Shown here: positions 57,628 to 64,000 of the stretch, one piece after another
Numbering within the stretch: the first letter of the stretch is position 1
How the letters are laid out: every line of letters starts with the position of its first letter
DNA from: Micromonospora_G sp044458865
GTDB taxonomy: Bacteria > Actinomycetota > Actinomycetes > Mycobacteriales > Micromonosporaceae
Direction of reading: 5' to 3'
DNA: 64,000 nucleotides
Assembly (NCBI RefSeq): GCF_044458865.1
Contig: NZ_JBITIH010000003.1
Coordinates: 62,001 to 126,000, forward strand
Notes under the pieces: generated by a model
What the model was told of the DNA's origin: nothing
Seen by the model: only the letters and a program-made list of their open reading frames with translations
The model's database searches: none
Position numbers and translations under genes: made by a program

Positions 57628-60197
57628 ACGGCAACAGACTCGTCGTCGTCGGCAACGGAATGGTCGGCCAGCGCTTCGTCGAGGCGCTACGAGCCCGCGA
57701 CAGCCGCGCGCGGTGGCAGGTCACCGTGCTCGCGGAGGAGAGCCGGCCGGCGTACGACCGGGTCCGGCTCTCGGCCTACCTGGACGGGGTCAGCGCCGAG
57801 GAACTCAGCCTGCACACCCCGGACGAGGGGGTGGACCAACGGCTCGGCGAACCGGTACGCGAGATCGACCGGGAACGGCGGGTGGTACGCACCGTCGCGG
57901 GCGAGTACCCGTACGACGCCCTGGTGCTGGCGACCGGGTCGTACCCGTTCGTGCCGCCGATCGACGGCGCCACCGGGCCCGACGGGGCCGGCGGGCTGCG
58001 GCGCGGGGTCTTCGTCTACCGCACCCTGGACGACCTGGACGCGATCCGCGACCACGCCCGTGGCCGACGGGTCGGCACGGTGATCGGCGGCGGCCTGCTC
58101 GGGCTGGAGGCGGTGAACGCGCTGCGACTGCTCGGGCTCGACACCCACCTGGTGGAGTTCGCGCCCCGGCTGATGCCGGTGCAGGTCGACGAGGCCGGCG
58201 GTGCCATGCTCCGCCGCTACGTCGACGACCTCGGGGTCGCACTACACCTCGGCACCGCCACCACCGCGATCCGACCCGGCCCCGACGGCGGCGTCGGCGA
58301 ACTGGTGCTGAGTTCCGGCGAGACGGTCGCCACCGACCTGGTGGTGGTCGCCGCCGGTATCCGGCCCCGCGACGAACTGGCCCGCGACGCCGGGCTCTCC
58401 CTCGGTGTGCGCGGCGGCGTCCAGGTGGACCAGAACTGCCGCAGCACCGACGATCGCATCTGGGCGATCGGCGAATGCGCCTCGGTCGACGGCGTCTGCT
58501 ACGGCCTGGTCGCCCCCGGGTACGCGATGGCCGAGGTGGTCGCCGACCAACTGCTCGGCGGCACGGCCACCTTCCCCGGTGCGGACACCGCCACCAAGCT
58601 GAAGCTGCTCGGGGTGGACGTGGCGTCGTTCGGTGACGCGCACGGCGCCACCCCCGGCAGCCTCGACGTCACCTGGACCGACCCAGCCACCCGCAGCTAC
58701 GCCAAGCTCGTCCTCTCCGACGACGCCCGGACCCTGCTCGGCGGGGTGCTGGTCGGTGACGCCTCCGCCTACCCGACGCTGCGGGCCAGTGTCGGTGGTC
58801 CGCTGCCCGGTCCCCCGCTGGCACTGCTCGCCCCGGCCGGCGACAGTGGTGGCGCGGGAGTCGGCATCGGCGCCCTACCCGGTGGCGCGCAGGTCTGCTC
58901 CTGCAACGCGGTGACGAAGGACCAGATCGTGGCCGCCATCGACGACGGCTGTGCCGACGTACCAGGGCTGAAGGCGTGCACCCGCGCCGGTACGAGCTGC
59001 GGATCCTGCGTACCGATGCTCAAGCAGTTGCTCGCCGTCTCCGGCGTACGAATGTCCAAGGCGCTCTGCGAACACTTCGACCAGAGCCGACAGGAACTCT
59101 TCGACCTGGTCCGGGTCCGTGGCATCCGGACCTTCTCCCAACTCGTCGCCGAACACGGCCGAGGACGTGGTTGCGACATCTGCAAACCGGTGGTCGCCTC
59201 GATCCTCGCCTCGCTCGGCAGCGGTTACGTGCTCGACGGGGAGCAGGCCGCACTCCAGGACACCAACGACCACTTCCTGGCCAACATCCAGCGCGACGGA
59301 ACCTATTCGGTGGTGCCCCGGATCCCCGGCGGCGAGATCACCCCGGAGAAGCTGATCGTGATCGGCGAGGTGGCGCGGGACTTCAACCTCTACACGAAAA
59401 TCACCGGCGGGCAGCGGATCGACCTGTTCGGCGCCCGGGTCGAGCAGCTCCCCCGAATCTGGCGGCGACTGGTCGATGCCGGCTTCGAGTCCGGCCACGC
59501 GTACGGCAAGGCGCTGCGTACGGTGAAGTCCTGCGTCGGCTCCACCTGGTGCCGGTACGGCGTACAGGACTCGGTCGGGCTGGCGATCGCCCTCGAACTG
59601 CGTTACCGGGGGCTGCGCGCACCACACAAGCTCAAGTCCGCGGTCTCCGGTTGCGCCCGCGAGTGCGCCGAGGCGCGCAGCAAGGACTTCGGCATCATCG
59701 CCACCGACCAGGGCTGGAACCTCTACCTCGGCGGCAACGGCGGTTTCCGGCCCCGGCACGCGGAACTCTTCGCCACCGACCTCACCACCGAGGAACTGGT
59801 CCGCCACCTCGACCGGTACCTGATGTTCTACATCCGCACCGCCGACCGGTTGCAACGCACGGCCGGTTGGCTGGAGGCGATGGACGGGGGCCTGGAGCAC
59901 CTCCGGTCGGTCATCGTCGACGACAGCCTCGGGCTCTGCGCGGAACTCGACGCCGCGATGGCCCGGCACGTGGCCGACTATGCCGACGAGTGGCGGGCGA
60001 CCCTCGACGACCCGGAGCGACTGCGTCGGTTCACCTCCTTCGTCAACGCGCCGAACACACCCGACCCCTCGATCAGCTTCGAGGTGGAACGGGGCCAGCC
60101 CGTCCCCTCCACCACCAGACGTCAGCCGGTGGTGCTCGGCCTGCCGACAACCGGTGGCACGGGCCTGCCGACCACGAGCGATGGGGTGCTGCGATGA
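57624..60197 (+). CDS. nirB: Nitrite reductase (NAD(P)H) large subunit
   Basis: It reduces nitrite to ammonium with six electrons. The GTG at 57624 overlaps the previous stop and gives 857 residues. FAD loop RLVVVGNGMVGQRFVEALRA; NAD loop VGTVIGGGLLGLEAVNAL; BFD-type 2Fe-2S domain with CSCNAVTK and TSCGSC. The sulfite/nitrite-reductase domains end with the siroheme/4Fe-4S Cys set in CVGSTWCRYGVQDS and SGCARECAEARSKDFG. The small subunit NirD overlaps by ATGA. Confidence 0.97.
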   Translation: MNGNRLVVVGNGMVGQRFVEALRARDSRARWQVTVLAEESRPAYDRVRLSAYLDGVSAEELSLHTPDEGVDQRLGEPVREIDRERRVVRTVAGEYPYDALVLATGSYPFVPPIDGATGPDGAGGLRRGVFVYRTLDDLDAIRDHARGRRVGTVIGGGLLGLEAVNALRLLGLDTHLVEFAPRLMPVQVDEAGGAMLRRYVDDLGVALHLGTATTAIRPGPDGGVGELVLSSGETVATDLVVVAAGIRPRDELARDAGLSLGVRGGVQVDQNCRSTDDRIWAIGECASVDGVCYGLVAPGYAMAEVVADQLLGGTATFPGADTATKLKLLGVDVASFGDAHGATPGSLDVTWTDPATRSYAKLVLSDDARTLLGGVLVGDASAYPTLRASVGGPLPGPPLALLAPAGDSGGAGVGIGALPGGAQVCSCNAVTKDQIVAAIDDGCADVPGLKACTRAGTSCGSCVPMLKQLLAVSGVRMSKALCEHFDQSRQELFDLVRVRGIRTFSQLVAEHGRGRGCDICKPVVASILASLGSGYVLDGEQAALQDTNDHFLANIQRDGTYSVVPRIPGGEITPEKLIVIGEVARDFNLYTKITGGQRIDLFGARVEQLPRIWRRLVDAGFESGHAYGKALRTVKSCVGSTWCRYGVQDSVGLAIALELRYRGLRAPHKLKSAVSGCARECAEARSKDFGIIATDQGWNLYLGGNGGFRPRHAELFATDLTTEELVRHLDRYLMFYIRTADRLQRTAGWLEAMDGGLEHLRSVIVDDSLGLCAELDAAMARHVADYADEWRATLDDPERLRRFTSFVNAPNTPDPSISFEVERGQPVPSTTRRQPVVLGLPTTGGTGLPTTSDGVLR

Positions 60198-60550
60198 GTG
60201 AGGACCACGGCGGTACGCGGGAGTGGACGGCGGTCTGCCCGTACCCGAGGGTGGAGCCGGAGCGGGGCGTCGCCGCACTCGTCGGCGACGAGCAGGTGGC
60301 CGTCTTCCGGACCCACGACGGGCAGCTCTTCGCGATCGGCAACCTCGACCCGATCGGCGGCGCGTACGTCATGTCGCGTGGCATCGTCGGCAGCCGGGGC
60401 ACCACCCCCACGGTCGCGTCCCCACTGCACAAGCAGGTGTACGACCTGCGTACCGGCGAGTGCCTCGACGAACCCGGGGTGGCCCTGCCCACGTACCGCA
60501 TCCGCTGCCGGGACAACGTCGTCGAGGTCGGCACCCGGCGGGAGAACTGA
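60194..60550 (+). CDS. nirD: Nitrite reductase small subunit
   Basis: The 118-residue Rieske-like protein is NirD. It begins EWTAVCPYPRVEPERGVAALV and has VAVFRTHDGQLFAIGNLDPIGGAYVMSRGIVGSRG and ASPLHKQVYDLRTGECLDEPG. The Cys-His pairs that bind a Rieske cluster are missing, as is normal for NirD. It overlaps nirB by ATGA and the regulator gene by 1 nt. Confidence 0.95.
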   Translation: MSEDHGGTREWTAVCPYPRVEPERGVAALVGDEQVAVFRTHDGQLFAIGNLDPIGGAYVMSRGIVGSRGTTPTVASPLHKQVYDLRTGECLDEPGVALPTYRIRCRDNVVEVGTRREN

Positions 60551-61638
60551 TGTCCGACGAGCTGGCCGGTTACACCATCGGCGTGACCGCCGACCGGCGA
60601 CGTGACGAACTCGCCGCCCTGCTCGAACGACGGGGGGCCAGGGTGGTGCTCGCCCCCGCGCTGCGGATCGTGCCGCTGGCCGACGACTCCGAACTCCGTG
60701 CGGCCACCCGCGCCTGCCTCGACAACCCGCCCGACGTGGTGATGGCGAACACCGGCATCGGCATGCGCGGCTGGCTGGAGGCGGCCGAGGGCTGGGGGCT
60801 CGCCGAGCCGTTGCGTTCGGTGCTCTCGGAGGCGTACATCGTGGCCCGGGGGCCGAAGGCACGTGGTGCGATCCGGGCCGCCGGTCTGCACGACGAGTGG
60901 TCGCCGCTCTCGGAGAGCTGCGACGAGGTGATCGACCACCTGTGCCGACGAGGCGTCTCGGGTCGGGTGATCGCCATGCAACTGCACGGGGAGCGGCAAC
61001 CCGAGTGCACCAGCGCCCTGGAGGACGCCGGAGCCACCGTGATCGAGGTGCCGGTCTACCGCTGGGCTCCGCCGACCGACCCGGCCCCGCTGCACCGGCT
61101 GGTCGACCTGATCACCAGCCGGTTGGTGGACGCGGTCACCTTCACCTCCGCACCGGCCGCCGGCGCCCTGCTGCGCGCCGCCGGCAACAGCGGCGACGCC
61201 GTCCTGGAGGCGCTCCGGTCGGACGTCATGGCCGCCTGTGTCGGTCCGGTGACCGCCGCGCCACTGCGCCGGCACGGCGTACCGGTGCTCGCCCCGACCC
61301 GGGCCCGACTCGGCGCCCTGGTCCGCAGCATCGTGGACGAGCTTCCCCGTCGGGCGGTGCACGTCAAGGTCGCCGACCACCTGCTCACCCTGCGCGGCCA
61401 CGCCGCGATGCTCGACGGTGAGCTGCGCCCCCTGGCGCCGGCCCCGATGGCGGTGCTGCGGGCCCTGGCCGCCACCCCGGGCCGGGTGCTCTCCCGCGCC
61501 GACCTGCTGCGCACCCTCCCCCGAGGCGCCGACGAACACGCGGTGGAAATGGCCGTCGCCCGGCTCCGGGCAGCCCTGCGTACGCCGGGAGTGGTGCAGA
61601 CCGTGGTGAAACGAGGCTACCGACTACCGGTCGACTGA
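60550..61638 (+). CDS. nnaR: NnaR-type regulator: uroporphyrinogen-III synthase-like domain plus winged helix
   Basis: The 362-residue protein has a HemD-like domain (about residues 1-265: AGYTIGVTADRRRDELAALLERRGARVVLAPALRIVPL, GRVIAMQLHGERQPECTSALEDAGATVIEVPVYRWAPP). A C-terminal OmpR-type winged helix follows (about 280-362: LRPLAPAPMAVLRALAATPGRVLSRADLLRTLP, HAVEMAVARLRAALRTPGVVQTVVKRGYRLPVD). This is the architecture of NnaR, which activates nitrate/nitrite assimilation with GlnR in Streptomyces and mycobacteria. Being last in the nas-nir operon supports this. Its HemD domain might sense or make a siroheme precursor; that is inference. Confidence 0.9.
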   Translation: MSDELAGYTIGVTADRRRDELAALLERRGARVVLAPALRIVPLADDSELRAATRACLDNPPDVVMANTGIGMRGWLEAAEGWGLAEPLRSVLSEAYIVARGPKARGAIRAAGLHDEWSPLSESCDEVIDHLCRRGVSGRVIAMQLHGERQPECTSALEDAGATVIEVPVYRWAPPTDPAPLHRLVDLITSRLVDAVTFTSAPAAGALLRAAGNSGDAVLEALRSDVMAACVGPVTAAPLRRHGVPVLAPTRARLGALVRSIVDELPRRAVHVKVADHLLTLRGHAAMLDGELRPLAPAPMAVLRALAATPGRVLSRADLLRTLPRGADEHAVEMAVARLRAALRTPGVVQTVVKRGYRLPVD

Positions 61639-61656
61639 GCGGCGGAGTCGGCCGCT
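61638..61656 (+). terminator. Weak hairpin after nnaR
   Basis: AGCGGC and GCCGCT pair around a 7-nt loop at the nnaR stop codon, followed by TTACT. A candidate only. The rest of the gap 61639-61876 shows no convincing gene. Confidence 0.35.
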
Positions 61657-61876
61657 TTACTCAGCGAAGAACGCCTATACATCATCGACGGATCGCTTCG
61701 CGGGAAAGACATGGGAAAGTGACCCCCCAATGGCAGAACTGTGCCAAGATCCGGGAGCCGTGGGCGTGGAGGATCGCCAGCGGAGGCCCACCCTGGCGCC
61801 CGCCGCACTCGGCAACCGGGTTCGCGACGCGCCTGCGCGCGACGGGAACCAGGTGCCGAGCCGTACCGAGAGGACG

Positions 61877-61907
61877 CTCCGCCCCGGCGCTGGTCACCGG
61901 GGCGGAG
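61877..61907 (-). terminator. Terminator of the cvn conservon
   Basis: CTCCGCCCCGG (61877-61887) and its perfect complement (61897-61907) form an 11-bp stem with a 9-nt loop, just 4 nt after the cvnD stop on the minus strand. There is no T-run. Confidence 0.65.
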
Positions 61908-61911
61908 AGGA

Positions 61912-62535
61912 TCAGCCGACCGGGGTGGGGAAGCCCCGGCCGTGTTGCGCCTGAAGGGTCGCCATGGCGTGCTCCACCACCGTGACCAGCACCTGCTTGA
62001 CCGATTCCCGGTGCCGGGCGTCGGTCATCACCAGCGGTACGTGCGGGGCGATGGCCAGGGCCTCCCGCACCTCCTCCGGCGCGTACTGGGGCGCGCCGTC
62101 GAAACGGTTCAACGCCACCACGTACGGCAGCTTCCGGTTCTCGAAGTAGTCGAGCGGCGCGAAGGCGTCGGTGATCCGCCGGGTGTCGACCAGCACCGCG
62201 GCACCCACCGCGCCACGGATGATCTCGTCCCACATGAACCAGAACCGGGTCTGACCCGGTGTCCCGAACAGGTAGAGGATCAGGTCCTGGGCCATGGTGA
62301 TACGGCCGAAGTCCATGGCGACCGTGGTGGTCTCCTTGCCCGGCACCTTCGACGGATCGTCGATGCCGACGCCGGCCGCTGTCATCACCGCCTCGGTGGT
62401 CAGCGGAGTGATCTCCGAGACCGCGCCGACGAGCGTCGTCTTGCCCACACCGAAGCCGCCCGCAACCACAATCTTCGCGGAGGTGATCCCCCGGTTGCGG
62501 CGTGCCCCGACGGGGTCATAGCCTGCGAAGTCCAC
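61912..62535 (-). CDS. cvnD: Conservon GTPase CvnD
   Basis: This is a 207-residue small Ras/MglA-like GTPase. P-loop AGGFGVGKTTLVGAVSE; switch region with TTTVAMDFGRI; G3 LYLFGTPGQTRFWFMWDEI, where the usual Asp-x-x-Gly is Thr-Pro-Gly; specificity loop VALNRFDG (NxxD). In Streptomyces the CvnA-D proteins form a membrane signalling complex like a eukaryotic G-protein system. It overlaps cvnC by 20 nt and is the last gene, followed by a hairpin. Confidence 0.93.
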   Translation of the reverse strand: MDFAGYDPVGARRNRGITSAKIVVAGGFGVGKTTLVGAVSEITPLTTEAVMTAAGVGIDDPSKVPGKETTTVAMDFGRITMAQDLILYLFGTPGQTRFWFMWDEIIRGAVGAAVLVDTRRITDAFAPLDYFENRKLPYVVALNRFDGAPQYAPEEVREALAIAPHVPLVMTDARHRESVKQVLVTVVEHAMATLQAQHGRGFPTPVG

Positions 62536-62887
62536 TTAGCACCCTCTCAAGCAGTTCCATCCGCTCCTCGTACGCTTCCGCGGGAGCAGCACTGTGCAGC
62601 GTCAGCAAGCTGTCCGCCACCATGTCGGCGACCAGCACCCGTGCGACACCGAGCGGTAGCCGGGTGTACGCGGCGATCTCCGCCAGCGACTGCGCTCTTC
62701 CCTCGCAGACAGTCGCGATGCGGTGCTTGTCATGCCCGGCGAACCGGGACTCCGCAACCGCCGCCGGAGTCGCCGTGAGCACCGCCTCGAGGGCGATGTC
62801 CTGGCGAGGTTCGGTACGGCCGCGGGTGACCGCGTACGGCCGAACCAGCGCGCCGCGCGGATCGTCACGACGTGGGGGATAGTCCAT
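62516..62887 (-). CDS. cvnC: Conservon protein CvnC (DUF742)
   Basis: The 123-residue protein is of the DUF742 family: LVRPYAVTRGRTEPRQDIALEAVLTATP, RAQSLAEIAAYTRLPLGVARVLVADMVADSLL and the ending LERVLSGLRRL. The middle looks like a winged helix. In conservons it binds between CvnB and CvnD. Its start lies 65 nt after the cvnB stop; it overlaps cvnD by 20 nt. Confidence 0.93.
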   Translation of the reverse strand: MDYPPRRDDPRGALVRPYAVTRGRTEPRQDIALEAVLTATPAAVAESRFAGHDKHRIATVCEGRAQSLAEIAAYTRLPLGVARVLVADMVADSLLTLHSAAPAEAYEERMELLERVLSGLRRL

Positions 62888-62952
62888 CTAACGGTCACCT
62901 CCTTCCGGTGAGGTCGCGGCACCACCGACATCCGTCCTTGGTCACATCCGTA

Positions 62953-63363
62953 CTAGGGGCGAACGACCGCCTCACGTGGCAATGGCACCAGCGCGGCGCC
63001 CACCCGCTCGACCAGGAGCGCCATCTCGTAGCCCACCTGACCGACATCGCAACTCCGGGCGGCCAGCACGGCCATCGAGGAACCGTCGCTGATGGACATG
63101 AGGAACAGGTATCCGCTGTCCATCTCGATGACGGTCTGGAGCACTCCACCGGCGCTGAACATCCGGGAAGCGCCATCGGTCAGACTGACCACGCCGGAGG
63201 TGATCGCGGCAAGCTGGTCCGCGCGGTCCTGCGGCAGGTCCCGCGAGGAGGCGAGAAGCAGCCCGTCGGCCGAGACGGCCACCACGTGCGCGATCCCCGC
63301 CACACTGTCGGCGAAGTTGCTGAGCAGCCAACCCATGTCCTGCATCGCTGCTGGCCTGTTCAT
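62953..63363 (-). CDS. cvnB: Conservon protein CvnB (roadblock/LC7)
   Basis: The 136-residue protein begins DMGWLLSNFADSVAGIAHVVAVSADGLLLASSRDLPQDRADQLAAITSGV, the roadblock/LC7 domain typical of CvnB. Roadblock proteins act as partners or regulators of small GTPases. The ATG at 63363 overlaps the cvnA stop (ATGA). Confidence 0.94.
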   Translation of the reverse strand: MNRPAAMQDMGWLLSNFADSVAGIAHVVAVSADGLLLASSRDLPQDRADQLAAITSGVVSLTDGASRMFSAGGVLQTVIEMDSGYLFLMSISDGSSMAVLAARSCDVGQVGYEMALLVERVGAALVPLPREAVVRP

Positions 63364-64000
63364 CGGCTCGTCTCCTTGGTTGATGTCGTGCCGTTCTGCT
63401 CACTGCCGGCCGTACGGCCGCGTTGCACACCGCGGTGGTAGGCGGACAGCAGTCCCCGTACCTCGTCCGGGGTTCGGCGGCTCGGCGCCTGACCGGGTTT
63501 GGTCTCGACGCCTCCCGGTACGAGTTGTGCCTGCGGCACCCGCTTGGGCAGGCCCGACCGGGTGGTGCCGGCGTTGGCCGGCTCGGCCGCGCGGGTGGCG
63601 CGGGCCCAGCCTTCGTCCGCCGCCGTCCGCCACGCCTCGCTACCGGGGCCGACGGGTGCTGCCACCGGTTCCGGGGTCAGCACCGGCGGCGCCGGCTCCG
63701 GAGCCCGAACCGGCGCGGCCGGCTGTCCCCCGTATCCGGTCGTGCTGGTCTGGCCGGGAGTGCGGGCCGGCAGCGTGGCCCGACCACGAGCCGCGACGCT
63801 CTCGGCGAGGCTGGCGCGCTGGGCCGCCGGTTCGGCGGCCCGGGGCGCCGGCACGGCCGGTGCCGGCGGGGTCTGGTAACCCCCCGGGGGAACATTGAAA
63901 ATCGCGGTCGAGTCCTGTCCGTGGGAACGGAACCAGACCGCTTCCATCTCGCGGAAGATGGGCGCCTCGCCCGGCTGTTCCACCCGAGGCGCGGGGGCCA
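63360..64000 (-). CDS. cvnA: Conservon sensor kinase CvnA, C-terminal part (cut by window edge)
   Basis: The frame is open from the right edge to the stop at 63360, about 213 residues. It contains PIFREMEAVWFRS, a segment found near the end of conservon histidine kinase-like proteins. A long Pro/Ala/Thr-rich disordered stretch follows, and a conserved-looking end with SGLPKRVPQAQLVPGG and RTPDEVRGLLSAYHRGVQRGR. The sensor and ATPase domains lie beyond the window. It overlaps cvnB by ATGA. Confidence 0.85.
   Translation of the reverse strand, partial: APAPRVEQPGEAPIFREMEAVWFRSHGQDSTAIFNVPPGGYQTPPAPAVPAPRAAEPAAQRASLAESVAARGRATLPARTPGQTSTTGYGGQPAAPVRAPEPAPPVLTPEPVAAPVGPGSEAWRTAADEGWARATRAAEPANAGTTRSGLPKRVPQAQLVPGGVETKPGQAPSRRTPDEVRGLLSAYHRGVQRGRTAGSEQNGTTSTKETSR

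Noticed and set aside
61730..61954. A 74-codon open frame between nnaR and cvnD
   Set aside because: It runs through the cvn terminator hairpin and into the end of cvnD, with no ribosome-binding site and no similarity I recognise.

Overview
This is about 64 kb of very GC-rich DNA (third codon positions almost all G or C, many GTG starts). It comes from a filamentous actinomycete, most likely of the Micromonosporaceae (Micromonospora or a relative). The signs are a WhiD/WhiB3 regulator, a cvnABCD conservon, paired guaB and guaB3, groES-groEL1 behind CIRCE, DUF5319 and DUF1707 proteins, a HemD-type NnaR regulator and many leaderless GTG/ATG starts. The family-level assignment is inference. I saw no tRNA, rRNA, CRISPR array, insertion sequence or prophage. 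Most of the window reads as stable chromosome.

Layout. 0-10 kb: a PspC/LiaF-like membrane pair, phosphatidylethanolamine synthesis (psd facing pssA), two tandem double-Nudix paralogues, a small PspC protein, guaA and an LCP cell-wall ligase. 9.5-14.5 kb: an M1-family lipoprotein peptidase, a poly-G/poly-C block that is probably an assembly artefact, guaB3, guaB and a DUF5319 protein. 14.5-22.4 kb: an atypical LuxR-type response regulator, whiD, a membrane-anchored sulfite-oxidase-like protein, groEL-groES, a THUMP-like methyltransferase and ybaK. 22.7-27.5 kb: a xylose-type ABC transporter (binding protein, ATPase, permease) with its ROK regulator. 27.5-33.4 kb: DUF1707, GNAT, XRE-cupin, a SigE-family sigma factor overlapping a HAF-repeat membrane protein, a P450, and terC behind a yybP-ykoY manganese riboswitch. 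33.8-42.3 kb: a leftward housekeeping cluster for t6A-tRNA modification (tsaD, rimI, tsaB, tsaE), DNA repair (ung), D-alanine (alr), NAD(P)HX repair (nnr) and acyl-carrier-protein activation (acpS). 42.3-44.4 kb: an inverted pair of DnaA boxes, then a small WXG100-like protein and a DUF1023 alpha/beta hydrolase. 44.5-51.2 kb: glmS, an MmpS-like protein, an aminotransferase, glmM, rpsI and rplM. 51.5-61.6 kb: assimilatory nitrate/nitrite reduction (narK, nasA, its electron-transfer flavoprotein, nirB, nirD) and the HemD-winged-helix regulator nnaR. 61.9-64 kb: the end of a cvnABCD conservon, cut by the window edge.

The most unusual signal is a short palindromic repeat family whose half-unit is close to TAAGGAAGGGCCCCTTGTTA. 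It occurs four times between 17 and 38 kb. Two copies lie in frame inside protein genes (the sulfite-oxidase-like protein and the THUMP-like methyltransferase). One is a perfect 27-bp inverted repeat just after a stop codon. One is arranged as a direct repeat. Other points are the in-frame fusion of a Rossmann-like domain to phosphatidylserine decarboxylase, the repeated use of a -10 hexamer 6-8 nt before a start codon, and the sigma factor/HAF-protein overlap.
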